62,779 bases of DNA from an uncultured Acidobacteriota bacterium (GCA_937900045.1 CALCEB010000225.1:1-62779), one strand, 5' to 3'; numbered from the stretch's first letter, positions 17,109 to 28,900 are shown. Notes: generated by a model from the sequence alone, not told the origin. Numbers and translations: made by a program.

Positions 17109-20100
17109 GTGGAAAATCAAAACTCAGTTCGAATAGCGCGACCAGCGGGCAGCTCCAAGATGCTCGGGCTGATTTTGGGATGCCTCGTGGCCGTGGGGTT
17201 GTGCGGACGGCTTTGCCTCGCCCAATTGTCGACCTCCGCCACCATCACGGGAACTGTAACCGACGCGAGCGGTGCGGTAGTACCCGGGGCATCAATTACG
17301 GTCACTAATCAAGGCACCGGCGTTCTATCCAGCACCCTGGCGAATGCTGACGGTAGTTTTGCGGTGCCCGGGCTGACTCCAGGCACCTACAGTGTGAAGG
17401 TGACCAAGCAGGGCTTTGATACCTTCGCCGAGAACGGCATCACTCTTCATCCTGCCCAGGTGGCCACGGTGAATGCTGTTATGAAGGTCGGGCAGGTGAC
17501 CACCGAGGTTCAAGTTACGGCAAGCGCGGCACAAGTGCAGACGACGACGCCCGACATCTCGAATGAGGTATCTCAAAAGCAGGTTTCGACGCTTCCGCTT
17601 AATGGCCGCAACTACCAGAGCCTTTCGGCCCTGATGCCGGGCGTTACCAATACCGCGCCAGACACGGCGCTGAACCAGGGCGGATTCTTGACCAGCAATG
17701 TGATGTCGGTCAACGGGATGGGTATCAACGGCACGCAGTATTATCTCGACGGCATCTGGGACGAGAACACCGGCAACATGACCCAGACCACCATCACTCC
17801 CAATCCCGACACGATTCAGGAAGTGCGTGTGCTCCAAAACAATTTCGGGGTGCAGTACTCCCTGAATGCTCCGAGCAGCGTTATTCTGGAAACTAAGAGC
17901 GGCACCCAAACTTTTCACGGAACCGCGTTTGAATACCTACGCAATAATGCCTTTGACGCGCGCAATTTCTTCAGCCCCACCACGCCGCCTCTGCATCAGA
18001 ACATTTTTGGATACACCATTGGTGGACCCGTCTACATTCCCCACCATTACAATACCGATAAACAAAAGACATTTTTCTTCTGGAGCCAGCAATGGACCCG
18101 GCAGGACATTGGCTCGGTGGTTCTGGGCGCGGACCCTACAACCGCCATGCGTCAAGGAACATTTAATACACCCATAACGAATCCCTTGACCGGCCAACCG
18201 TTTCCCCAGACGGGGCCCGGGCAATATCAGATTCCCACCAGCATGTTGAATTCCAGCTCGCTAGCTTTGTTGAACACGCTGGCGCCGCCACCCAATAATA
18301 CGGCGAATGGATTTTTGAATTACCTGAATTTGAACCCTGCTATCAACGACACGCGCGATGACCAAATCAAAATTGACCACAATTTCAGCCAGAAGGTCCG
18401 TCTGATGGCGGAGTATTTGGACGAGCGGCAGACGAACGGCAATCCTTACGACACGTTCTTGGGATCGCCTTACAACACCAATACCAACCCCGTCACCACT
18501 CAAAATCAACTCGCGCAAATCCAACTGACCACGACTCTATCTCCCACCATGGTCAACACCACAAGTATCGCCATGAATAACTACGTCGTCAGCCTGGCGG
18601 CTTCCGGTATCTGGCAGCGGAGCCAAGTTCCGGGTTTCAAGGAAGTGTTACCGTTCGGAACCGGCGCTGGCACTAATCGGCTTCCCCAGATCACTTTTGC
18701 TTCAGGGTGGGCGCCGCTGGGTTGGGACCTTGCACTGCCGCTGACCCACGCCAGTGACCTTGAGGACACGCTCTCCGATGACTGGAGCTGGCTGCGCGGC
18801 AGCCATTATATTCAGGCGGGGGCCAATATCGTTTTCGGAACGAAGCGGCAGACGAACTTTTCAGGCAGCAACGGCCAGTGGTTCTTCAGTGGCCAATTCA
18901 CCGGCAACCCAATTGCGGATTATTTGCTGGGTGATGCGGCGACCTTCAACCAGACCAGCACCGAACCGCGCTACTACTTGCATTATCCTCTCGATTCTCC
19001 CTACGTACAGGACCGCTGGAAAGCCACCCGACGGCTGACGTTGACCGGCGGCCTGCGAGTGGAGTTCGAGCCAGCCCCCAATCTGCAACATGCCTTTGGC
19101 AGCGATTTTAACCCGGCGGTGTTCAATCCTGCCAATGCGCCGATTGTGAACAATAATGGTACCATCACGCCGACCCCTACTTATAACCCGCTGAACGGAT
19201 TGGTCATTAATGGGGTGAATGGCACGCCCCTCAACTTTACAACTGCGCACGAATGGTACTGGGCGCCCTCATTTGGTTTTGCTTATGACCTTTTCGGCGA
19301 TGGCAAGACGGCCTTGCGCGGAGGCTACCAGATCACTTACCAGAACGCATTTTTTGAAGCGGGCGGCAATGGGGCGCCCTCTGGGAATCCTCCCTTTGTT
19401 GGCTTCCTCACCCTGGTTACCCCCAACTTTCCAAACCCCACCGGCGCTCAGGCGGCCCCGCCCAGCGCTCCAACTCTGAACGGCGAGAACGTGAGCACTT
19501 ATCAATCCCCATCCATTCAGAACTACAGTTTGAGCTTGGAGCACCAATTTTCCCACAACTGGTTTACCTCCATCGCTGGGGCGGGGACGATCGGCAGAAA
19601 CCTTTCGGCAAGCTGGAATATCAACCAGCCGCTCCCTGATGGTGCGTTCAACTATAATCCCATCATCAATTCAGGGACTGTGTTCCAAAACGTGTATTCC
19701 CCTTATCTGGGATATGCCGCGATCAACAATGTTCAGTTCGGCAACAGCTCATCATGGAATGCCCTGGAGGTATTGGTGCGGCATCCTGTGGGGCACAATG
19801 TGTTTCTAAATATCGCCTACACCTGGCAACATTCGCTTGCGGATGAAACGACCGGCAGCCCTTTGGCTGGTGGCGGTCCTCAAAACATATATCAGCCCCA
19901 ATTGGATTATGGTAATGAGGCGTTCAATGTTCCCCAGGTCCTGACGATTAGCACCATTTGGGGCTTGCCCTGGTATCAGAATGCGCACGGGTTTAAGGGC
20001 GCAGCGCTGGGAGGCTGGCAATATTCCGATATCACGTCCATTCAGAGTGGCTTCTCAATGAGTCCCGGGTTGAGTATTCCATTACAGGGCTTGGCATCAC

Positions 20101-20435
20101 GTCCAAACCTCGCGGCCAGCACCATTGGGGGCCCCAAGACCGTTCAGGAGTGGTTCAACACGGCGGCATTCTCAGCGCCCGCCGCTGGATTTTTTGGCAA
20201 TGCAGCACCGGGTTCCATTACCGGTCCCGGCGTTATTGATTTCGACATGGCCCTTTACAAAGATTTCCGCGTGACTGAGAAGGCCACGGTGGAGTTCCGG
20301 GCAGAGGCCTTCAACATTTTCAACCACACCAACTTCAGCGGGGTGCAGACGGCCTTCGGGACTGGAAACTACGGTCAAGTGACGAGCGCCCTGGATCCCC
20401 GCATCATGGAGTTCGCCCTGCGCTTCCAATTCTGA
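17109..20435 (+). CDS. TonB-dependent receptor, Oar-like with carboxypeptidase-regulatory-like N-terminal domain
   Basis: About 1108 residues. The start is placed at GTG 17109, 6 bases after GGGAGG; an ATG at 17103 is possible and the TTG at 17058 is unlikely. Signal peptide (GLILGCLVAVGLCGRLCLAQ), then a beta-sandwich domain (about 45-125: ATITGTVTDASGAVVPGA), a plug domain (about 135-290: VSTLPLNGRNYQSLSALMPG, YYLDGIWDEN) and a long outer-membrane barrel ending in an aromatic strand (MEFALRFQF). Such receptors import large ligands with energy from TonB and are expanded in Acidobacteria, where they replace SusC without a SusD. Placed directly before GH78 and GH106-like genes, it is likely the importer for rhamnose-rich oligosaccharides (inference). 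Confidence 0.92.
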   Translation: MENQNSVRIARPAGSSKMLGLILGCLVAVGLCGRLCLAQLSTSATITGTVTDASGAVVPGASITVTNQGTGVLSSTLANADGSFAVPGLTPGTYSVKVTKQGFDTFAENGITLHPAQVATVNAVMKVGQVTTEVQVTASAAQVQTTTPDISNEVSQKQVSTLPLNGRNYQSLSALMPGVTNTAPDTALNQGGFLTSNVMSVNGMGINGTQYYLDGIWDENTGNMTQTTITPNPDTIQEVRVLQNNFGVQYSLNAPSSVILETKSGTQTFHGTAFEYLRNNAFDARNFFSPTTPPLHQNIFGYTIGGPVYIPHHYNTDKQKTFFFWSQQWTRQDIGSVVLGADPTTAMRQGTFNTPITNPLTGQPFPQTGPGQYQIPTSMLNSSSLALLNTLAPPPNNTANGFLNYLNLNPAINDTRDDQIKIDHNFSQKVRLMAEYLDERQTNGNPYDTFLGSPYNTNTNPVTTQNQLAQIQLTTTLSPTMVNTTSIAMNNYVVSLAASGIWQRSQVPGFKEVLPFGTGAGTNRLPQITFASGWAPLGWDLALPLTHASDLEDTLSDDWSWLRGSHYIQAGANIVFGTKRQTNFSGSNGQWFFSGQFTGNPIADYLLGDAATFNQTSTEPRYYLHYPLDSPYVQDRWKATRRLTLTGGLRVEFEPAPNLQHAFGSDFNPAVFNPANAPIVNNNGTITPTPTYNPLNGLVINGVNGTPLNFTTAHEWYWAPSFGFAYDLFGDGKTALRGGYQITYQNAFFEAGGNGAPSGNPPFVGFLTLVTPNFPNPTGAQAAPPSAPTLNGENVSTYQSPSIQNYSLSLEHQFSHNWFTSIAGAGTIGRNLSASWNINQPLPDGAFNYNPIINSGTVFQNVYSPYLGYAAINNVQFGNSSSWNALEVLVRHPVGHNVFLNIAYTWQHSLADETTGSPLAGGGPQNIYQPQLDYGNEAFNVPQVLTISTIWGLPWYQNAHGFKGAALGGWQYSDITSIQSGFSMSPGLSIPLQGLASRPNLAASTIGGPKTVQEWFNTAAFSAPAAGFFGNAAPGSITGPGVIDFDMALYKDFRVTEKATVEFRAEAFNIFNHTNFSGVQTAFGTGNYGQVTSALDPRIMEFALRFQF

Positions 20436-20489
20436 CCGGTTATAGACCGTCTGAAGCCGGCGTCAGGGCCACCATCGCCGGCACCACAA

Positions 20490-20575
20490 GCCCGGACATT
20501 CCCGCGCAAGCGGGAATCCGCGCCCCTGGATGGGGTGACATGGCCCCCTGCTTTCGCGGGGGCGGCAATGCAAGG
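20490..20575. repeat. GTCATTCCCGCG-type intergenic palindrome
   Basis: Inverted arms CATTCCCGCGCAAGCGGGAAT and GCTTTCGCGGGGGCGGCAATG lie between the receptor and the GH78 gene. It is a worn relative of the core of the 196-bp element at 7326-7521, but no mobile-element termini or flanking duplication are visible. Confidence 0.5.
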
Positions 20576-20670
20576 ATTGTGACAGCGAAAGGCAGGGCCG
20601 TGGCCATCGGTGTCATGTCCTCCGTTCTCCCACGCAGCGCGAAATACTGCCAATCCGTGATGGAGTTCTT

Positions 20671-23181
20671 ATGCGCAGATTCGTCTTGACGGTTACATTC
20701 CTTTTCCTGCTGCCGCTGATATTCCTGAACCTTCCCGGCCAGGCAGCGGCGCAAGGCTATGGGCCAACGCCGCTCGATCTTACGGCTGGGATCAAATCTC
20801 CTAAGCTTGAATCCCAACTCCACAAGTCGCTCCCCGAGCAGTACATCTGGACACAAGGTTCATCAAAGATGGGGCGGCGATTTTGGTCCCCCACGGCCGG
20901 CAACACTCCGCGATGGCTGTATTTTCGCCGTAGCTTCCAAGTCCTAGAGATACCCCAGACGGCGTACCTGTACGTGGCGGGTCCAGAGCGCCTTCGCATC
21001 TATTTGAATGGCGAATCCATCGCCAACGCGCAGCAAGACCCGACGGCGAAAATCTATCCATTTGTATTCAGCGTGGACGTCAGCCGTTCACTCAAGGCGG
21101 GACAAAACGTGTTGGCGCTTGCAGTGGCAAGGGGCCGCAGACTGGCTGTGAAGATGTTGGCTGAGCCGGCAGGGTCGAACGGCGCTGCTCTCCTTACCAG
21201 CGGCCCCGGATGGAAATATAGCACTGAGGAACAGAGCGGGTGGGAAAAGGCAGATTTCAACGACCAGGGATGGCAGCCGGTTGGCGTACTCGGGGGAATT
21301 GAAAGCAACATTGATCTCTTCCAAGCCAACCAGGATGCTGCCCTCTATCAGTGGCCTGGTTACGACGGCATCTCGCCTTTTCTGGCCCGCGTACCGGTGC
21401 GAGCCGTAGCGACGCTGGATGTCTTCCCGGGGCTTGGTTCATTTCATAATACAAGCGCCCTCGCCACGGCCGGTGACCAGCTAAGCTCCACTTCGGGGGA
21501 AGACTTTACAGTCAATCTGCCTCCCCATGCGGCCCTCCGAAGTGAGAGTCCCAGTCTGGTCCTTGACTTTGGCCGGGAGTTGACGGGACGTCTCGAAGTG
21601 GTCTCGGACTCGGACGCTCCGATGCAGATCTCTTTGCAGTATGGTGAATCGCTGGGTGAGGCACTCAGAGAACCCTACTTGGGCGTGGATCGACTCTATG
21701 TGCCTCCTCATACCACCGCGCACGGCCCGAAGAGCGCATTTCGTTACGTCAAGGTCACTTTCCTTGAGGGTTCGCCGCCACTGCGTTTCAAGGCCATCCG
21801 GGTCGATCACATCTACTATCCCGTGCGCCACCGCGGCTCGTTTGAGTCTTCTGATCCTCTGCTCAATCGCATCTGGCAGGTGGGGGCTTACACCAGCCAC
21901 CTCTGCATGCAGGATGACATTTGGGACGCTTCGAAGCGGGATCGCGCGCGCTGGATGGGTGATCTGGATGTGAGCGGACACGTGATTGATATTGCGTTTG
22001 CCGACCGCTTCCTGATGCAGCAGACCATGGATCACTTGATCCGCGATGCCGGCCAGCCCGTGAGCCGCGACGTCAACGGCATCCCGGGCTACTCGGCGTT
22101 TTGGGTGATGGGCGAAGCGGACTATTACCGGCACATCGGCGACCGGAATTATCTGAACACCATTCACCGCCCGCTGATTCAGCTTCTTGACTACATGGCA
22201 GGCGAACTGGACGATCAAAATGTCTTCTCAAATCCCCATCATGCGTGGCCATTTGTCGATTGGTCGCCGGGTTTAGCTCCTTCATTTTTTGGGGCCAGAA
22301 CTCTTCCCATCGGCCAGGCGGCACCGAATGCGCAGCGGGCCACTCAATTTGAATTCTACGCAGCTTTTCATGAAGGCTCTTGGCTGCTCCAACAGATGGG
22401 TGACTCCTCGGAAGCGGCGCGCTTTGCTGCACGAGCTCAAGCCGTGCGCAGCGCTGCGTTCAAGTCCATGCTTGACCCGCAAACCGGAACTTTTGGCGAC
22501 CGGTGGCAGCCGAATGCGATGGCCATTTACTCAGGCCTTGCGAACGCGGCTCAGGCCCAAACCATCTGGCAAAAGGTACTTTCCCACCCGGACAAATTCC
22601 GCATTACGCCCTATTATAATTTTTACGTCATTGCCGCGATGGCCTCGGCGGGCCATCCCGAAGCTGCCCTGGCTTGGATTCGTCAATATTGGGGTGGAAT
22701 GATTCGCCGGGGCGCCACCAGTTTCTGGGAGGCGTATAATCTTGGGCTTCCTAAGCAAGGCTACCATCAGGCGCTGCGCGCCGACTTCGGAAGGGGTTAT
22801 TTTGTAAGTCTCGCGCACGGCTGGTCCAGTGGCCCCACGGTGGTATTGACCGAAGACATCCTGGGAATCAAGCCAACATCGGCGGGATTTGCCGATGTCT
22901 CCATTCGGCCGGACTTGGCGGGACTAAAATGGGCGCGCGGGACAGAACCTACGCCGCGTGGACCCGTCAAGGTTGATTTCCGCGCGTCCTCAAATGGCGG
23001 ACTCACTGCCACCATGGATTTGCCTCCGGGCACGCATGCCGCCGTTTCAATGCCCGTCACTCAAGGCGGAACCGAGGTTCAGGTCAACAGCCGAACCCAA
23101 TCCGGTGCTTCAGCGGAGGACGGCCGGCGAGCCATCATTCATCTCGACCACGCCGGACATTTTGTGGTGACTTCCAAGTAG
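20671..23181 (+). CDS. Exported GH78-like alpha-L-rhamnosidase
   Basis: 836 residues with a Sec signal peptide (LTVTFLFLLPLIFLNLPGQAAA); GGAG precedes the ATG. An N-terminal sugar-binding-like sandwich (YLYVAGPERLRIYLNGES, QNVLALAVARGR) is followed by the concanavalin-like domain (LVLDFGRELTGRLEV, ISLQYGESLGE) and an (alpha/alpha)6 barrel with LLNRIWQVGAYTSHLCMQDD, the acidic ASKRDRARWMGDLDV motif, RRGATSFWEAY and a C-terminal beta domain (HAAVSMPVTQGG). The usual GH78 catalytic region is present but diverged from the copy at 9937. It removes terminal rhamnose or a related sugar outside the cytoplasm. Same strand as the TonB-dependent receptor and the following two hydrolases. Confidence 0.85.
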   Translation: MRRFVLTVTFLFLLPLIFLNLPGQAAAQGYGPTPLDLTAGIKSPKLESQLHKSLPEQYIWTQGSSKMGRRFWSPTAGNTPRWLYFRRSFQVLEIPQTAYLYVAGPERLRIYLNGESIANAQQDPTAKIYPFVFSVDVSRSLKAGQNVLALAVARGRRLAVKMLAEPAGSNGAALLTSGPGWKYSTEEQSGWEKADFNDQGWQPVGVLGGIESNIDLFQANQDAALYQWPGYDGISPFLARVPVRAVATLDVFPGLGSFHNTSALATAGDQLSSTSGEDFTVNLPPHAALRSESPSLVLDFGRELTGRLEVVSDSDAPMQISLQYGESLGEALREPYLGVDRLYVPPHTTAHGPKSAFRYVKVTFLEGSPPLRFKAIRVDHIYYPVRHRGSFESSDPLLNRIWQVGAYTSHLCMQDDIWDASKRDRARWMGDLDVSGHVIDIAFADRFLMQQTMDHLIRDAGQPVSRDVNGIPGYSAFWVMGEADYYRHIGDRNYLNTIHRPLIQLLDYMAGELDDQNVFSNPHHAWPFVDWSPGLAPSFFGARTLPIGQAAPNAQRATQFEFYAAFHEGSWLLQQMGDSSEAARFAARAQAVRSAAFKSMLDPQTGTFGDRWQPNAMAIYSGLANAAQAQTIWQKVLSHPDKFRITPYYNFYVIAAMASAGHPEAALAWIRQYWGGMIRRGATSFWEAYNLGLPKQGYHQALRADFGRGYFVSLAHGWSSGPTVVLTEDILGIKPTSAGFADVSIRPDLAGLKWARGTEPTPRGPVKVDFRASSNGGLTATMDLPPGTHAAVSMPVTQGGTEVQVNSRTQSGASAEDGRRAIIHLDHAGHFVVTSK

Positions 23182-23238
23182 CTCGAACAGAAATCACCAA
23201 TTTTTCCGCTCCCTTCAGCCTTCCTAACGGAGGATTCG

Positions 23239-25899
23239 ATGAACGTGAGAATGCGCTCGCTGGCAAAAGGTCTATTCTGGATAATTTTTATTCCGGCGTT
23301 CCATTGGGGCGCAATGGCGGCTCCGCCGGACCATGCAATCCATTGGACGGCGGATTGGATTTGGCCTTCGACGAGTGCGATTGCAACGCACAAAAATCAA
23401 TTCATACTCTTCCGGAAGACCTTCACCCTATCAGCGGTACCAAGCCAGGTGCGCCTGGCTCTGCTAGCGGACAGCAGATACCGTCTCTATGTCAATGGAG
23501 CGTACACCGGGCAGGGACCGGCCCGGTCGCCGCATGGCTGGTACTACTATGACGACTTCGATGTCGCCTCAAAATTGCGGCCGGGGCAGAACGTGATTGC
23601 GGTTGAAGTGCTCTGGTATGGACAAGGCCGGGCCTGGTATGTCATGCCAACGACCTCCGGCCCGCGCGCTTCACAGGCTCACGGCGCTTTGCTGTGCCAG
23701 CTTGAAATGGGCCAGGGCGTGGGACAGCAAATCATCAAGAGCGATGCAAGTTGGAAGGCCACGGAAGATCACGCCTGGGATTGGAATACACCGGAGTTGA
23801 ACGATTTGGGCAACATTGAGGTCTATCATTCGGATCGCGTGGCGAAGGGTTGGACGGAGCCGCAGTTCGATGACAGCAATTGGATTTCCGCGTCCCCGCT
23901 CGGCAGCTTCGAGGGTTTGTCCTCACCGCCGGAAGCGCCTTACGTCCACATCGTGCCGCGCCCATTGGCCTATCCCGTGGAGAGAGAGATCATGCCAGCA
24001 AGAGTGGTTGGAGCGGGAGTGTTTCCTACTAGGGCCCAGGGCGCTTTCTTTTTCAGCCGGCGCAGCCCCATTGCCGGGCTCGGCAAGCGCATGGCCAACG
24101 AAAAACACCAGCCACAAGATTCCATTCTGCGGAACCAAGAAGCCCTAACCAGTCCCTCTGCATCGGGTTATGCGGAGATCGATCCTGGAGCTTCCGGCCA
24201 AACGCCCTACGTCATTCTCGACATGGGTAAGGAGGTGGACGGGTATTTGCAATTCAACATTGATGCTCAGAAGCCCACTGCCATCAACATCGGCTGGAGC
24301 GAAATGATGGAGCACGGAGACATTACCGCAGATCAGCCGGGAGGCAACTATGTTGGGCAGTATTTTGTCGCCCCTGGATCGCAGCACTGGACGATGTGGG
24401 GATGGCACGGCCTGCGCTTTGTCGAGCTGTCATTTCCTAACCTGAGCGCGCCACTGCGCTTTCGGGTGGGATTCCGCTTCAGCACGGCCAAACTGGATCA
24501 CGCCGGTGCGTTTACCAGCTCAAGCCCGCTGCTCACCAAGCTCTGGCAGATGGGGGCCTACACCTGGCAACTCTGCACGCTGGACGGGACCATGGACTGC
24601 CCTACGCGCGAGCAGCACCAGTGGCTGGGAGATGGTGAAATCGAGCTGCGAGTGAATGGCGTGGCGGACGGGAATCCAGACATTGCCCAAAAGTTTCTGC
24701 TGGATGCTTCGCGTGACCAATGGCGCGACGGCGCGATTCCCATGGTGAGCGACATGGCTGGAAACTCGCGCATGTTGATTGACTCTTACGTCTTTTCCTT
24801 TATCAATGCTCTCGAGGAATATTATCTTGAGACGGGAGACAAGAATTTTGTTCTCCGCGTCTATCCGAGCGTGGCGCGGTCGATGATGTGGTTCCAGGGC
24901 TTCCGGCAAACCGATGGATTGCTAGGCGCAGTACCTTATTGGAATTTTCTCGACTGGTCGAATCCCGATGCAAAGGGCGAGAGTTCCATCCTGAATGCGC
25001 TGTATGCGCACACCCTGGATAACGCCGCACAATTGGCGAACCTCGCCGGTGATCGCTACCACGCCAAAATCTTCCGGGCGGATTCCGCTGCGGTTCACTC
25101 CATGTTCGATCAACGGTTCTGGGATGCGAGCCTCGGCCTTTATGTGGATGCGTGGGACGCGGGGCGCAAGAGTGAGCGCGTCGGCCAGCTTGCCAACGCC
25201 GATGCCATCCTTTTTGGACTCGCGCCGCTGGCGCGGATTCCCGGGATTCTGAACAAAATTACGGACCCTTCCCGCCTTCGCACTGAGGAATTGGATCCTA
25301 AGACGATGCAATTCGTCACCCAGGGCAAACCTCTGGACCCGCGCCAGGTCATTATCTGGCCGCAAACTTACGGCATGTTTTTTGTTCTGGAAGAGCTGGC
25401 AAAGCAGGGTGACGCAAAGCTGGCCCGGCAGTACATTGAAAAGTTCTGGGGACCCATGGTCCCGGTGGGCAATGATACTTTCTGGGAGCAGTTTGTCCAG
25501 GCAGGCGGCACTTCCTGCCACGCCTGGAGCGCGGCGCCGACTTATTTCATCACCACGCTGATTCTAGGAGTCCAACCTTCCAAGCCCGGATATTCGAGTT
25601 ATCTTGTTGCTCCTCATCCGGCCGGCCTCGAATGGGCCAAGGGCGCCGTGCCGACGGTGCATGGCCTGATTCGTGTGGATTGGAAATGGACTGGAGACCC
25701 GGGTCATGGGACAGGCAACGCAAATAGCGCCTCGGAGTTCGTACTGCACGTCCACAATCCCGCCGGAGAGGTCGCACAGATTATCTTGCCCGGCCGAAAT
25801 GGTAAAAAGCCTTCTTCAGTTACCTTGAACGGGAAAAAGGTTTCGGGGTCATTGTACCTAAAGAGCACGGGAGACTACACGGTGCAGGCGGACTATTGA
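23239..25899 (+). CDS. Exported GH78-like alpha-L-rhamnosidase
   Basis: 886 residues; GGAGG lies 5 bases before the ATG. Signal peptide about 1-28 (GLFWIIFIPAFHWGAMA). N-terminal lectin-like sandwich (SRYRLYVNGAYTGQGPARSPHGWYY is read as the family ligand loop), middle beta domain (VILDMGKEVDGYLQF) and helical barrel with LLTKLWQMGAYTWQLCTLDG, the CPTREQHQWLGDGEIE motif and GNDTFWEQFVQAGGTSCHAW near the C-terminus. This subgroup is distinct from 20671-23181, so the two probably act on different linkages. The genes are 57 bases apart and likely one transcript with the TonB-dependent receptor. Confidence 0.85.
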   Translation: MNVRMRSLAKGLFWIIFIPAFHWGAMAAPPDHAIHWTADWIWPSTSAIATHKNQFILFRKTFTLSAVPSQVRLALLADSRYRLYVNGAYTGQGPARSPHGWYYYDDFDVASKLRPGQNVIAVEVLWYGQGRAWYVMPTTSGPRASQAHGALLCQLEMGQGVGQQIIKSDASWKATEDHAWDWNTPELNDLGNIEVYHSDRVAKGWTEPQFDDSNWISASPLGSFEGLSSPPEAPYVHIVPRPLAYPVEREIMPARVVGAGVFPTRAQGAFFFSRRSPIAGLGKRMANEKHQPQDSILRNQEALTSPSASGYAEIDPGASGQTPYVILDMGKEVDGYLQFNIDAQKPTAINIGWSEMMEHGDITADQPGGNYVGQYFVAPGSQHWTMWGWHGLRFVELSFPNLSAPLRFRVGFRFSTAKLDHAGAFTSSSPLLTKLWQMGAYTWQLCTLDGTMDCPTREQHQWLGDGEIELRVNGVADGNPDIAQKFLLDASRDQWRDGAIPMVSDMAGNSRMLIDSYVFSFINALEEYYLETGDKNFVLRVYPSVARSMMWFQGFRQTDGLLGAVPYWNFLDWSNPDAKGESSILNALYAHTLDNAAQLANLAGDRYHAKIFRADSAAVHSMFDQRFWDASLGLYVDAWDAGRKSERVGQLANADAILFGLAPLARIPGILNKITDPSRLRTEELDPKTMQFVTQGKPLDPRQVIIWPQTYGMFFVLEELAKQGDAKLARQYIEKFWGPMVPVGNDTFWEQFVQAGGTSCHAWSAAPTYFITTLILGVQPSKPGYSSYLVAPHPAGLEWAKGAVPTVHGLIRVDWKWTGDPGHGTGNANSASEFVLHVHNPAGEVAQIILPGRNGKKPSSVTLNGKKVSGSLYLKSTGDYTVQADY

Positions 25900-25986
25900 T
25901 ATTTCTGGATTGACAATCTTGGCCGGGAGGCCGTCGAACCGTGCTTAATATAGCTTTTGGGAATGGCGTAAGCCCGGGAGGCAGGG

Positions 25987-28900
25987 TTGAAGCGACGTTC
26001 GTTTATTTCATTGATGAGTACCGCAGCGCTCCTGCGTATTCCGCTTTGGGGGAGGGAAAGCCATCTCCCCGCACCGCAACCCTGGGGGTCGCCAAAACTG
26101 AAATTGGCTCGCGCCGAGCACGAAAGGGTGGTCCTTTCATTCACTCCGGTAGAGAGCGCCACCTCTTACCGTATCCTCGTACGGGACACATCCGGCAAAG
26201 AAGAAAGGCTCGAAGGGATTCTGGTTTCGGATTACGCTGTGCAGGGGCTGAAGAACGGAACTCAATACACGTTCAGTGTAGCGGCCATTGGCGCGCGAGG
26301 CGCCACGCCCTTCTCCAACCAACTCAGCGCAATTCCCACCGCAGAGATGAGTTGGCCATCATTGGCTGAAGCCTTCAGTAGCTCAAACCCAACCCGCAGT
26401 TCTTGCCCATTCTGGATGGTTCATGGCAATGAGACGGAAGAGCAGCTCCGCGAATTCACGCGGGTGATCCATCGCTTTGGGTTTGAAGGCGTCACGCTGC
26501 ATCCCTACGACTACAAGGGCTTTCTCGAAGAAAATAACTGGAAAAGCTGGCGAGTGATTGTGGATGCGGCACAAAGGCTTGGATTAACTGTGTGGGAACA
26601 AGATGATAAAGACTATCCCTGCGGTTACGCGGCGGGACAGATCGTCGCCAGGGACCGGAAGCTGGCGCGATGGGAAGTCACACTCGGCCATCAGCAGAAG
26701 TATCAAGGTCCCAACCCGGTTTCTCTAAACATTCAGGACCTTTTACCTCTGAAACAGCGTCTTATTGCAGTTGTCGCGGTCGGTCCCAAAGACCAATTTG
26801 AAGACCTGACCGGTTCGGTCACCAATGAACGGCTTCAGTGGAATGTTCCAGAGGGTGATTGGGAAATCTTCGTTCATGGAGCCTGGCAACCGGGGATTGA
26901 TGACCCGAGGGTTTATCCCGATTTGGTTCACGGCGAGGTTCGCGGCTATATCGATCCGCTAAGTGAGGAAGCAACCGGTCTCTTTGTCCAATTAGTTCTG
27001 GATGGAACATGCAAGGCCATTGGCTTTGAACACGTGGGAAAAACATGGAAGGGATTTTATATTGATGAGCCCGGCTTTTATTCCAGCGGAGTGATGCCCG
27101 GACAGCCCGGCGGCTTTCCTTATACACCGGACTTTCTGTCACGTTTTCAAGCCGCGTACGGATATTCCATCCGGCCCTTTCTTCCCCTTCTGTGGGAGAC
27201 GCGGGGTCCCAAGACGGACGGCGTGCGGCACGATTATATGGAATTTGTAAGTACCGGATACGACCGTCTTTTTCTCGGCAAGCAAACGCGCTACGCCGAG
27301 GCTCATGGAATGCAAATTAACGGCCACGTCCGGGAGGATCTGCCCTTCCAATTGGGCGGCGGCACGGGAAGTGATTTCCGCATGCTGGAGCATTACAGCA
27401 TGGGCGGATTCGATCACATCTTTGATCAGTGGTACACGCCCGAAGATGACGTCTACTGGCGCCAGCCTAAGATGGCGAGCTCTGTCAGCCATTACATGGA
27501 AACCCCGCTAGACGAAGCGATGGTTGAACATTTTGCAGCCACCGGCTGGCGAACGGGCCTTACGGAAATGAAGGCCATGATCGACTGGACCACGTGCCGG
27601 GGCGTTAGCCGCACCGTGCCCTGCGGCCTTGATACCCAGAAGCCGCCCGTTTGGGAGGACCAGCCGGAGTTCTGGCTTTACGGACAGAATCCACTGGCTC
27701 CTTATTTTCATGCCTATCAGACGGTGGTGAATCGCGAGTCGATGATGATCAGGGGTGGCCGCCATGTGGCCAAAGCGATCATTCTGGACGTCGCCGCATC
27801 CGCCTGGGTTGGACCCGCCGAAGAACTCTGGAAATCCGATAAAGCTCTGAGCCAGGCCCATTTCGATTACGACAATGTTTCCTACGAGGTGTTTAATGAC
27901 CCTGGGAAATGCCGCGTTCAGGGCCGCCAAATCCACTTGGGACACGAGAAATATGATTGGGTTATTCTGCCTGGCGTGGACGCTATTCCTGTGTCTGTGG
28001 CTCGCCGCTTACTGGACTTCTATGAAAATGGGGGAAGTGTTGTTTCCCTGGGGCCCGAGACCAGGATCGAGTTGCTTCCGGGAATGACTTCAGCGAAGAT
28101 TCTTCCAAGGGTCCCGATCCGTTCCGCAGATGGCCGGAACGATGAGGAGGTCAAGAAGATCGTCTCGCAAATCTGGGGTGACCAAGCCAGTGGGCGAGGC
28201 CGGGCGTTCGTCACCACCTATAAGGACATTTCCAATCTTCTTTACTCGCTCGGTGAGCATGACGTATGGATTGACCCGAATCTGACCCTTTTGCAATACT
28301 ATCACCGGCAGCTTTCCGGCCGGGACCTGTACTTTTTTAACAATGAAGGCGAGGATCTTTCGACCGAAGTTCGCCTCCGAGGTGTGAAAGGCGTCCCGGA
28401 ACTTTGGGACCCTGTGACGGGTTCCATTTGCCAAGCTCCGGGCTACGCGGCTAGAGGCAGTGAAATTGCATTGCGCCTTCATCTGCACCGGTACGAATCC
28501 CTCTTTGTGGTTGTGAACCCCACGGCAACACCTCTGCCCCATCTTGTTTCATGGAATGCAGACGAGGTCGTAAGAACGTCCAATGGCCAAATCGTCCTGA
28601 GAAAATACCGGTCAGGCACGTTTTGTTATGAAGTGGAAGACGCAGGTGGCCACATCACCAGTAAAGAAGTGAATACGCCTTCGATGCGCTTGGCGGCGAT
28701 TGCGCTGCACGAAGGATGGACTCGGACGCCGCTCCAATCCAATGGCGCAGTCTATGATATAAAGTTTGAGTGGCTTCAATCCCATGCGGACTCCGCCGTG
28801 CTAGTGATTGAGAACATGACTCAGGTCATTCATGCCAGTCTGAACGGAAAGGATATGGGAATGCAATTCACTTACCCATTCCGTTTCGATCTGGGTTGCA

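Noticed and set aside
20440..20656. Antisense frames over the GTCATTCC-type repeat
   Set aside because: Repeat-driven open frames without ribosome sites or motifs.
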